DNA of 22,241 nucleotides, taken from a virus. Of the stretch, positions 11,963-19,312 are shown piece by piece; within the stretch, counting starts at the first letter, position 1; every line of letters starts with the position of its first letter. Below the pieces are notes generated by a model, which had not been told where the DNA came from, did no database searches, and saw nothing but the letters and a program-made list of their open reading frames with translations. Made by a program: the position numbers and the translations under genes. The stretch spans positions 1 through 22,241 of IMG/VR virus record IMGVR_UViG_3300008262_000836. The stretch is one strand, 5' to 3'.

Positions 11963-13855
11963 TCACGCACCTTGAGGGTTATTTCTCTGCCTATTTTGAG
12001 CGGCAAAAGCATTGGGGTCAAATCGATTCACAGCTTTGGCATAGCCTGCAGGGGTGGCCATGACCCAGCCTTCTTGTCCCGGATGCTCTAGATCCGCTTG
12101 CTTTAGGATATCCATCTTTAGATCATGCAATAACAAGAACGCTGTAAATGCCGCTGCCAGTGCAGGGGTATTGCTAGTAGGGCTTTCCAAGTATTCCACA
12201 ATGTTGCGGAACTTGCTGGGAGTTACCTTGCTTTGTAACCATTCACCAAACTCAGGCAACAGTGTTTGTGGATTCAGTGGTGCACCAACCTTGGTGTTGA
12301 TGTAGTCCACGCACAGTTTGGCAAGGTCGGTGATCTTGTGTGCCCGCAGTTCAGCAGGGTTAAACAAGGTAGCAATGGCAGCACCATCTGTACGAATCAA
12401 CTGCTTGAGTTGTTTTACTTTGGCAGGTTCAGCAGTCAGCGCCCGGGGAGTTGCAGGACGCTCTAGCATGAGTCCAGGAACTTCATTAAACGTCACACCC
12501 TTTAACGGCTGACGTGCATCGCCTGCATCAGAGTACATGCTGTGTACTGCAATGCCAATGTCACTGTTGGCTATGCGTTGTCCCAAGTTACTTCGAGCTG
12601 GAATTTTGTACTCAACAGTGTTGGGACGGAAAACATAGTTTCCTGCAATCTCAGGAGGTGTTGACATGTACAACAAGTCGCCTTTGACATAGCCACGGAA
12701 ATTGGCGGGCAAACTAGCTTCCAGCACAGGGAATAGCTGTGCATACAAGTTGATCAGTTCATCACGATTTCCTGACCGTGTGCGTTGAATAGCTGCCATC
12801 ATTTCTGGACTGGTGGCAAGACCGTCGTAGCCTTTAGCTTCAAATCCTGACCCATCAGTTAACACAAACTCGCCTGTGGCGGGTTTACGACCCCAGATCA
12901 CAGCAGGTTTGCCGTCCCACTTGGCAGTGGTTGTTTTGGGATTTTCAGTGGCGTGTTGTACAATTTCCAGTGCATCTTGAATGCCTTGTGTGCCACGACG
13001 AAACACTAGATCTTCCAAGTGTTCAATGCCCTTGGCTCTGCCGCCCACACCAGGCTCTTCTGCTTCTACTAGAGCAACATAGCCACGATTGACAATACGA
13101 TCGCGCAGGCGTCCTAGGAAACTCACATCATCTTCTGACACTGACAGTTGAGGTTCTTTTAATCCTTCACGTGCTAGATATTCACGGAAGTCTTTTAGCT
13201 TGGCATCTTTATTGGGATCATTGCTCAATGCGGCGTAGATGCTTTCCACATTCTTTAAATTTTCTTTTGTGAATGCAGGACCCAATAACACTCGTGCCAC
13301 CTGGCTGGCATCCAGGCCGCCTTTGACCAGTTCTTCAGTTGATCGACTGAACATGCCATTTGCACCCACTTTGAACCCCAGGGCCTTGGCCATTGAACTC
13401 ATTAGCACATTACGATGCATGCCTTTGTATGCGGAGCCGTCAGCACCGCCATAATAGAACGTGCCCCAGTCTAGATCAGGAAAAAACATAAAGTCAGTTT
13501 GCACATAGCCTTTGTTGGGATCGCCGGCAATGGGAGTACGGAAATGTACTTCGCCTTTTTTCACAACCCATTCACGCGGGTCAAGATTTTGACTGGTCAC
13601 AATCTTTTGTAATGCACCAGCCAATTGATCTTTATCAATTTCATTTAGGTCCACAGCAAGATCTAAATCGCCAGATGTGGGTTTGCGACCTGTGGATCCC
13701 AGCCAACGTTCCGGAGGAAATTGAATTCCCAGAATGTTTTCGATATAAGCAATAGTTGCAGGCACATCTGCTTGATTGATACGTTGTGTGAGTGGCTGGC
13801 CCTGCTTGTCTTTAAAGACATTGCCGCCTTCTAATAGTTTAGCTAGATATTTCAT
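11963..13855 (-). CDS. Nucleotidyltransferase fused to ATP-dependent ligase-like domain
   Basis: A 630-residue two-domain protein. Residues 50-125 carry a pol-beta-type nucleotidyltransferase signature: G53-S54, D63-L-D65 (SGDLDLAVD) and a third acid, D121 (VQTDFMFF). From about 270 a second domain carries a covalent nucleotidyl transfer motif, K312-W-D-G315 (AKWDGKPAVIWG), then GYVKGDLLY (389-396, like motif III) and VEYKIP (414-419, like motif IV of DNA/RNA ligases). Both sets of catalytic residues look intact, so it could adenylylate itself and join or repair RNA or DNA ends; the substrate is unknown. I recognise this as a large uncharacterised protein type of marine T4-like phages. The N-terminus MKYLAKLLEGG has an LxE site like capsid-targeted proteins. 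The stop of the upstream gene lies one base before its ATG. A simple structural role cannot be excluded. Confidence 0.72.
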   Translation of the reverse strand: MKYLAKLLEGGNVFKDKQGQPLTQRINQADVPATIAYIENILGIQFPPERWLGSTGRKPTSGDLDLAVDLNEIDKDQLAGALQKIVTSQNLDPREWVVKKGEVHFRTPIAGDPNKGYVQTDFMFFPDLDWGTFYYGGADGSAYKGMHRNVLMSSMAKALGFKVGANGMFSRSTEELVKGGLDASQVARVLLGPAFTKENLKNVESIYAALSNDPNKDAKLKDFREYLAREGLKEPQLSVSEDDVSFLGRLRDRIVNRGYVALVEAEEPGVGGRAKGIEHLEDLVFRRGTQGIQDALEIVQHATENPKTTTAKWDGKPAVIWGRKPATGEFVLTDGSGFEAKGYDGLATSPEMMAAIQRTRSGNRDELINLYAQLFPVLEASLPANFRGYVKGDLLYMSTPPEIAGNYVFRPNTVEYKIPARSNLGQRIANSDIGIAVHSMYSDAGDARQPLKGVTFNEVPGLMLERPATPRALTAEPAKVKQLKQLIRTDGAAIATLFNPAELRAHKITDLAKLCVDYINTKVGAPLNPQTLLPEFGEWLQSKVTPSKFRNIVEYLESPTSNTPALAAAFTAFLLLHDLKMDILKQADLEHPGQEGWVMATPAGYAKAVNRFDPNAFAAQNRQRNNPQGA

Positions 13856-13856
13856 G

Positions 13857-14543
13857 TTAAGGCTGCGGGTTTTTCAGTAGTTTTTGTTGCAGTGTCAATG
13901 CCATTTTGTGAGAAGGGTCATTGGCGTTGTAGGGTTTGCCATTATACAACGCATTACCGCTAGGGTCAAATGTCACTGTGGCAACTTGATTGTTGGCAGC
14001 ATCGTCAGCCCCTTGACTGAAGTTTTTAATGCTTTTGGCACGTTGAATACTTGTGGCCAGGGGCAGCCAAACATCAGCTCCAGGATTGGGTTTTTGTGTG
14101 TTGGCAATGGCAGCGGTGATCTGTGGCTTGATTTCAGTTTTTAACAAGTTGGCCTGCCCAGATCCATCGTCTTTTAATTCGCCAATGTCAACACCAGCCA
14201 GGGCATTTACAAACTGATATAATTCTTTTTCCAGTACACCACGATCAAGTTGAGCCGCTGACGTAACAGGATCGTTCGTTTTTGGGTCGACAGATTTCAA
14301 CAGTAGTTGCTGAACATTTTGTGCCCAACGTTTTTGCATTTCTTTGGCCAATGGTGCCAGTAATGTCTTGTTCATTTCGCCAGCGGCACCTTGACGTAAA
14401 TTACTAGCAACTTTTGGTCCAAGACGGGTTTGGTCCAAGGAATCCAAGGGATTGGCCACCCCTGCTGATTTGTACAGCATGTTGGTAAGTCCAGACACTA
14501 CATCTTCTTTTATTGGCTTGCGTGTTATTTCATGAATCTGCAT
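13857..14543 (-). CDS. Virion-type protein of unknown function, 228 aa
   Basis: A 228-residue mainly helical protein beginning MQIHEITRKPIKEDVVSGL. The middle is rich in Gln/Leu/Ala helices (EMQKRWAQNVQQLLLKSV). The C-terminal region has a conserved-looking stretch, ATVTFDPSGNALYNGKPYNA, that reads like a small beta-hairpin module. The start at 14543 is chosen because AGGA lies six bases upstream. An ATG at 14579 lies further inside the upstream gene and adds a non-conserved segment. It overlaps the upstream gene by 14 bases and ends one base before the 630-aa gene's ATG. The N-terminal [LI]xE pattern resembles that of its neighbours. The function is unknown. Confidence 0.72.
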   Translation of the reverse strand: MQIHEITRKPIKEDVVSGLTNMLYKSAGVANPLDSLDQTRLGPKVASNLRQGAAGEMNKTLLAPLAKEMQKRWAQNVQQLLLKSVDPKTNDPVTSAAQLDRGVLEKELYQFVNALAGVDIGELKDDGSGQANLLKTEIKPQITAAIANTQKPNPGADVWLPLATSIQRAKSIKNFSQGADDAANNQVATVTFDPSGNALYNGKPYNANDPSHKMALTLQQKLLKNPQP

Positions 14544-14778
14544 TGGTTTTCCTAACGGATCTGGAAAACTTTCCAGCATCCTTTGTTCTTATGGCATTGA
14601 GCAATTTTCTTGTGAGATTTTCTGCTTGTTCAGCACCAAACTCATGCTCAATTTGTTCTACTAATCTGATGGCACTGGCGATGATATTGTCAGCACGACT
14701 TTCGATTATCAGGCGACGATCACGCTCAACATACATTGAGTCTAATTCTTCTAACAAACTGCGTGTCTTTTTTTGCAT
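14530..14778 (-). CDS. Small charged helical phage protein
   Basis: An 82-residue, strongly charged, all-helical protein (SLLEELDSMYVERDRRLIIE, then RADNIIASAIRLVEQIEHEF, ending KFSRSVRKTNADS). It has no membrane segment or known motif. It resembles small conserved proteins found among head and tail genes of marine T4-like phages. The ATG at 14778 is the first gene behind a CTAAATA box, so it opens the minus-strand late block. It overlaps the following gene by 14 bases. Its role is unknown, perhaps assembly or head-completion. Confidence 0.72.
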   Translation of the reverse strand: MQKKTRSLLEELDSMYVERDRRLIIESRADNIIASAIRLVEQIEHEFGAEQAENLTRKLLNAIRTKDAGKFSRSVRKTNADS

Positions 14779-14798
14779 TCGATCAAGAGCCTTTGGAT

Positions 14799-14805
14799 TA
14801 TTTAG
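14799..14805 (-). promoter_or_regulatory. Late-promoter-like CTAAATA box (minus strand) opening the late block
   Basis: CACTAAATAATC on the minus strand, 20 bases before the ATG at 14778, in the 82-base divergent gap with the plus-strand fibre gene. Confidence 0.5.
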
Positions 14806-14820
14806 TGCTTTTGGAATTCT

Positions 14821-14828
14821 AATAAATA
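14821..14828 (+). promoter_or_regulatory. NATAAATA late-promoter-like box (plus strand)
   Basis: AATAAATA on the plus strand, 32 bases before the ATG at 14861, with AAGGA at 14850-14854 as ribosome binding site. It stands back to back with the minus-strand box at 14799-14805, so the 82-base gap is a divergent late promoter region. Confidence 0.5.
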
Positions 14829-14860
14829 TCTATTACTGCTTTTAAAGCCAAGGAACACAA

Positions 14861-16477
14861 ATGACCAGTCAAATCAATCCATCAAATATCGATGCTACAT
14901 ATCCTGTAGCAGGGCAACCCAATAACACACAGGGTTTCCGCGATAATTTCACTGCCACACAGACCAATTTCAACTATGCCGCAACTGAAATAACAGATTT
15001 ACAAAACAAAGCAGTACTAAAGGCAGCACTCACAGGCACCACGTTGGACAACAACATGAATGATGCACTGCTTTATGCTGCCAAGATACAAGATTTTAGC
15101 GCAACTGCGGTGAATCTTACAACCACTTCGGGACCAGTCACAGTGGATTATACCACCGGACATTATCAAAGACTGGCACCGTCCACTGGCAGTGTGAGTT
15201 TGGGTTTTGTGAAATGGCCACCCAGTGGTAGTTATGGTTATCTTAAATTGCAAATTGTTGTTACCAATACTGCTTACACAGTGACATTGCCTGCGTCTGT
15301 GACACTTGGTGTCACTGGTATACAAGGATATTCGGGCGGAGTTATTACATTTGCTGCCACAGGCACATATGAATTTGGATTTGGTACTAGCGATGGTGGA
15401 ACCACAATCACTGTGTTTGATTTAAATCGTCCGTTAAGTACATTTTCTGGTCCAGTGAATATCACAGCCAACACAGTGAGTACCAGCACTACCACAGGTG
15501 CATTAACAGTTGCTGGCGGTGTAGGTATTGTGGGCAACATAAACATTGGCGGTAATTTAAAGACTTATACCAGCTCAGGCAATGTGGCGTTTCAGGCTCT
15601 GGACACTGGCATTGTGGAATTTAGAACTCCTGCCCTGATCCCGGCCAACACCGCTGGTGCACTAAACATTGTGGGCAGCGCCGATGGTTCGTATCAGCCA
15701 GTATACAACACTGGAAGCATGGTGCATGTGACAGGCAATGATGGTGTGTCATGCAGAACCACACTTGACACATTTGGAACCGGCGCTGCCGTTCAGTCAT
15801 CACTGGTAATGCGATTAGCTCGCGGCACAGCGGCCGCGCCAACAGCAGTGCAGTCTGGTGATATTTTAGCACGAATAACTGGTTCAGGATTTGGCAACGC
15901 CAGTGGCTATGTGTTGGCCGCAGGCAACATTGGAACCTTGGGTATTGACTTTGTTTCCTTGGAAAACTACACCACTGCCAACGCAGGCAGTGCTTTGAAG
16001 TTTTACACCTCGCCTGTTGGCGCTGTTACCAAAACACTCAGCGCCAACATCACTGCCAATGTGAGTACATTCCCAAGTATATCAAGCACAGGCAACGTTC
16101 TTACCAGTGCAGGTAATGTGCTAATCACAGGCGGCTTGGGAGGAGTGGGGTATACTAATGGTGCTGGTGGTGCGGTTGTGCAGACTGGTAACAAAGGTGG
16201 TGGCGTTGGACTCAACAAACAGTCTGGTGAGATCACCATGCAAAACACCAACTTGGCTGCAGACACTATAGTAAGTTTTGTATTGACCAACACCACAATT
16301 GGTGCAAATGATTTATTAGTATTACAGCATCAGAGTGGTGGCACACTGGGTGCGTACACTCTCAATGCCTCTTGTGCAGCAGGTAGTGCCACAATATATG
16401 TTAGAAACAATACTGCTGGTACACTTGGCGAAGCATTGGTCATACGCTATGCTGTGATCAAAGGTGCTGTTGCCTAA
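14861..16477 (+). CDS. Fibre-like structural protein
   Basis: A 538-residue Gly/Thr/Ser/Ala-rich protein with few charged residues, typical of phage fibres. The N-terminal segment (QINPSNIDATYPVAGQPNNT, then QGFRDNFTATQTNFNYAATE) resembles the conserved head of fibre or baseplate-attached proteins in marine T4-like phages. The middle has TTTGALTVAGGVGIVGNINI, a beta-repeat motif common in fibre shafts. The C-terminus (YTLNASCAAGSATIYVRNNT) looks like a compact beta domain. It is one of only two plus-strand genes in the window, with its own late-type box, a good AAGGA site, and a terminator 30 bases after its stop. Its last 20 bases overlap the convergent radical SAM gene. Receptor binding or virion decoration is likely. 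Confidence 0.78.
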   Translation: MTSQINPSNIDATYPVAGQPNNTQGFRDNFTATQTNFNYAATEITDLQNKAVLKAALTGTTLDNNMNDALLYAAKIQDFSATAVNLTTTSGPVTVDYTTGHYQRLAPSTGSVSLGFVKWPPSGSYGYLKLQIVVTNTAYTVTLPASVTLGVTGIQGYSGGVITFAATGTYEFGFGTSDGGTTITVFDLNRPLSTFSGPVNITANTVSTSTTTGALTVAGGVGIVGNINIGGNLKTYTSSGNVAFQALDTGIVEFRTPALIPANTAGALNIVGSADGSYQPVYNTGSMVHVTGNDGVSCRTTLDTFGTGAAVQSSLVMRLARGTAAAPTAVQSGDILARITGSGFGNASGYVLAAGNIGTLGIDFVSLENYTTANAGSALKFYTSPVGAVTKTLSANITANVSTFPSISSTGNVLTSAGNVLITGGLGGVGYTNGAGGAVVQTGNKGGGVGLNKQSGEITMQNTNLAADTIVSFVLTNTTIGANDLLVLQHQSGGTLGAYTLNASCAAGSATIYVRNNTAGTLGEALVIRYAVIKGAVA

Positions 16478-17648
16478 TTAATTTGTAAAATTCAGGAAAC
16501 GTAGAGGCTAGATCTTGTTTGCGCAACAGGTCTAGCTTTTTTGTTGTGCTCCAAAACTTTGCCCATAACTCGGGTTGATTGTCTAGTGGCATGTCCATGA
16601 AGTCTAGTATGCTAGCAACTTGATGTCCGGCTCCTGCAAGATGTGTTCTAACTTGTGCTTTGACTAGATCAGGCAACACCCGCACATTGATATGTTGTGG
16701 ATGATGCACCATGTTAAAGAAGTAGCCTATACCACGCTGTTTAAAATACTGTTCAATGTCTTGAATGTACCAGATGTTGTAGGCACACACAGTTACACAA
16801 ACGCACATGCTGATATTAGGGTGTTTGCGTACTAGTTCTTGATAGCGATCCAGATTCTTTTCTACTGTACTCCAAGTTTCTCCATAGCGTATGTAATCAA
16901 AGTGCGGGCCAATACCATCTACACTGATATCTAGTGCCACATGTTTGAATTGGGTCAATGTATCAATGTATCGTTGATTCCAAATTGTACCATTGGTATT
17001 GATGTGCAGACTTTGTTCATGTGCTAGATTTTTATCCACAGCCTGTTTCAAGATGTCAAACACATTACTCAACAGCATGGGCTCAGCACCATAGATGTCA
17101 TAGTATTTGACATCAGTCAACCAGGACTCAAGTTCTGTCCATAATCTAGTGTTTTCGGGTTCGTAACTACTCTTAATTCTTCCCCAGCTGGCCAGATACT
17201 TTTTGTAGTCAGGTTCTTGCTTGTGTGCTTCTAGTTCCCAATAGTCACGATACCATTTGCTTGACACTTCGGGCCAGCATGTTCTACAGGCCAGGTTACA
17301 GGTGTTTCCAGGTTTGAGATCAACCAGCTGTGGACGATGTGCGTTTTGTGGCAGGTACTTGAACTGCTGATTGGCCACAAGTCTTCGACTGCTACGTCCG
17401 GCATTTTCTTCTGCCCAGCAAGCACTACAGTTAGGGTGCTGAATGCCTGCATCTAGGTCTGCTTGTATCTGTTGTCTAGTAGGACTAGTCCATGCATCCT
17501 GCAATGTGTTGACGTCAAGGTACAAGTCTTGTTGATTGTTGTCCTGTAGGTATGTTTGGCTGTGACAACACAACAGGCATCTGCCCGAATTGTGTAATGC
17601 AATGCCTGAATCTGCCCAGGCGCAATATAATGTTGACTCTTGTTTCAT
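16458..17648 (-). CDS. Radical SAM protein, twitch type with N-terminal cysteine cluster
   Basis: A 396-residue radical SAM enzyme. C117-C121-C124 (TCNLACRTC) is the catalytic CX3CX2C. LHINTNGT follows at a normal distance, and LDISVDGIG matches a conserved core strand. N-terminal cysteines C9, C24, C27/C28 and C74/C77 (NCSACWAEE) have the same layout as in the 5071-6471 protein, suggesting an auxiliary cluster. The substrate is unknown. It is divergent to the 2OG oxygenase gene: the two ATGs are only nine bases apart if 17658 is used, so the promoter must lie within coding sequence. Its 3' end overlaps the fibre gene stop by 20 bases and contains that gene's terminator on the other strand. 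I see no clear ribosome binding site before the ATG at 17648. Confidence 0.87.
   Translation of the reverse strand: MKQESTLYCAWADSGIALHNSGRCLLCCHSQTYLQDNNQQDLYLDVNTLQDAWTSPTRQQIQADLDAGIQHPNCSACWAEENAGRSSRRLVANQQFKYLPQNAHRPQLVDLKPGNTCNLACRTCWPEVSSKWYRDYWELEAHKQEPDYKKYLASWGRIKSSYEPENTRLWTELESWLTDVKYYDIYGAEPMLLSNVFDILKQAVDKNLAHEQSLHINTNGTIWNQRYIDTLTQFKHVALDISVDGIGPHFDYIRYGETWSTVEKNLDRYQELVRKHPNISMCVCVTVCAYNIWYIQDIEQYFKQRGIGYFFNMVHHPQHINVRVLPDLVKAQVRTHLAGAGHQVASILDFMDMPLDNQPELWAKFWSTTKKLDLLRKQDLASTFPEFYKLIRQQHL
16507..16542 (+). terminator. Rho-independent terminator of the fibre-like gene
   Basis: GCTAGATCT pairs with GGTCTAGC plus one base (nine pairs including one G-T). A one-base bulge and three more pairs then close a five-base loop, TGCGC, followed directly by TTTTTT at 16537-16542. 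It is oriented for the plus-strand gene ending at 16477. It lies wholly inside the antisense coding sequence of the convergent radical SAM gene, where it encodes KKLDLLRKQDLA. Confidence 0.8.
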
Positions 17649-17657
17649 GTTGTAAAT

Positions 17658-18323
17658 ATGTATATGGAAACTACCCTCAACACTAAATTCATTGGTATTC
17701 GACGCTTTGTAAGCGAACTAAAATTAGAGTTACCATTTGAGCGAGCGCAGATTATCCAGGAACTTGATGACGAAGCGTGGGTGCCGCACGGAGACGTTGC
17801 TCCTGTGGGACACAATCCTTGGCCCAACACACGCTACAAGTGTCTGCGCCCGCAATGGAAGCATAAAGCACTCACTGCCGTCAGTAGATACTTTGGCAGC
17901 GTAGAATTCAAGCGTCAAGCCATTGACTGGATGTATCAAGAGTACCACGGTATTGATGTTACTTGGGGTATGGGTGCTGATGAAATGTGCCGTAAATCAA
18001 GAACACACATTGAGTTTACCAAAGACATGCCTGGCTTTGTTAACGACATACACACAGATTATCGTCAACTGATTGCCACAGGTATGATTTATTTCAGCGA
18101 TCACGACACTCCAGATCTAAGTTCTTATTTTTACACTGATCAAAATCGCAGTAATCCCACACGCATTACAACTGCATTTGGAGATGGATGGTGGCACATG
18201 AACAACTACGATACCTGGCACGAGGGATGGAATCGCACTGATCAAGTGAGATACAGTGGGCTATTGGGCTTGACTATCTACACCGCCGACTTGCCTGAAG
18301 ACGATCCACAATTCCCACACTGA
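17658..18323 (+). CDS. 2-oxoglutarate/Fe(II)-dependent oxygenase
   Basis: A 221-residue predicted dioxygenase. The metal-binding facial triad is visible as H132-x-D134 (NDIHTDYRQ) and H188 (DTWHEGW). R198 (QVRYSGLLGLTIY) follows at the spacing expected for binding 2-oxoglutarate. ATGMIYFSD after the first motif is a typical core strand. Such enzymes hydroxylate proteins, nucleic acids or small molecules and are frequent in T4-like phage genomes; the substrate here is not evident. The ATG at 17658 is chosen; ATG 17664 is also possible, and neither has a clear ribosome binding site. A TTG at 17640 would overlap the divergent gene. The last 46 bases overlap the convergent radical SAM gene. It stands between two radical SAM genes, so this segment is dense in iron enzymes. 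Confidence 0.82.
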   Translation: MYMETTLNTKFIGIRRFVSELKLELPFERAQIIQELDDEAWVPHGDVAPVGHNPWPNTRYKCLRPQWKHKALTAVSRYFGSVEFKRQAIDWMYQEYHGIDVTWGMGADEMCRKSRTHIEFTKDMPGFVNDIHTDYRQLIATGMIYFSDHDTPDLSSYFYTDQNRSNPTRITTAFGDGWWHMNNYDTWHEGWNRTDQVRYSGLLGLTIYTADLPEDDPQFPH

Positions 18324-19312
18324 CGATTGCATATAACCAAGCGTCCTTGATCAAACTCAGGGATAGACCAGGTTTTTTCAATTTCCTCAAACCAAGCCAT
18401 ACACGCTTCCAAACTGTGTTCTATAGCATTGTTAAAACCAATCATGTGTGAGAACTGTGCATTGGCAGCATCGTGCCAGGCACCTCGTCCAAATGTTTTT
18501 GGTTCAAATCCAAGATAGCAACAAGGATACACATCTCCTGTGCTGGACACATAGATTGATTTTTTCTTTTCAACTTCACATGCAATAGGTTGCGGAGTTT
18601 GCCCTTGTGTGATTTCTTCAAATGTAGTTGACCCATTGATCCGTCGATTTAACATGTCATCAAAACTGCTGTACCACTCCGGCTGTTGACCAATAAAGTG
18701 CGTGAGTTTTCCTTTGCGGTCAAACACAGGCCCGACATTTCTGCCATAGTCCATGAGCTGGAAACGTTTAAATCCCATGCTCTCGCTAAGTTCACGTGCT
18801 GTCTGTTGCTGATGACGGTTGTGATCAAAGTCAATCATACGCCAAGTAGCATGCCCTCCCGCATCAATAAATGCTCGAGCATTTCGAATCACTGTGCTGT
18901 ACACAGTATTTTGTCTGTACAGGCTGTGTGTATCTTCTAGGCCATCAATGCAGAAAAACACACAGACATCAAGTTCAGCAAGCCTTTGCCAGAAGTCTGC
19001 GCCACGTGCTCCGCCATTGGTGCTGATACCTACGTGTATACGTGATGAATGCGATTGAAAATATTCGATTATATCAATAGTCTCTGTATTCATTACTGCA
19101 TCGCCAAAGTTACCATTGATATACAATTCATCTAGCTGTTGAATAAATTTAGGTTGAAAAATGCGTTGCGCATCTTCAAGTGTTAAGTCGCGCTCAGTGT
19201 ACCCATTGTTGTATGGGTATCCGAAGAAACTTCTAGGGCACAATGGACAATTTGCATTGCACCTACTAGAAATTTCCAAATGTACATGACGTATTTGGTC
19301 AAATGCGTACAT
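18278..19312 (-). CDS. Radical SAM protein with SPASM-like C-terminus (paralogue 3)
   Basis: A 344-residue radical SAM enzyme of the same subfamily as the tandem pair at 6776-8745. It has C18-C22-C25 (SSRCNANCPLC) at identical positions, the core FCIDGLEDTHSLYRQNTVY, and DFDHNRHQ. The C-terminal CEVEKKKSIYVSSTGDVYPCC fits CX(9-15)GX4C of SPASM domains. The final CNRQCGNCG adds an extra CxxC not present in the tandem pair, so the auxiliary cluster may be more complete. Its ATG overlaps the helicase TAA (TAATG), meaning it is translationally coupled to the replicative helicase and probably expressed with replication genes. The 3' end overlaps the convergent oxygenase by 46 bases. The substrate is unknown. 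Confidence 0.88.
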   Translation of the reverse strand: MYAFDQIRHVHLEISSRCNANCPLCPRSFFGYPYNNGYTERDLTLEDAQRIFQPKFIQQLDELYINGNFGDAVMNTETIDIIEYFQSHSSRIHVGISTNGGARGADFWQRLAELDVCVFFCIDGLEDTHSLYRQNTVYSTVIRNARAFIDAGGHATWRMIDFDHNRHQQQTARELSESMGFKRFQLMDYGRNVGPVFDRKGKLTHFIGQQPEWYSSFDDMLNRRINGSTTFEEITQGQTPQPIACEVEKKKSIYVSSTGDVYPCCYLGFEPKTFGRGAWHDAANAQFSHMIGFNNAIEHSLEACMAWFEEIEKTWSIPEFDQGRLVICNRQCGNCGSSSGKSAV

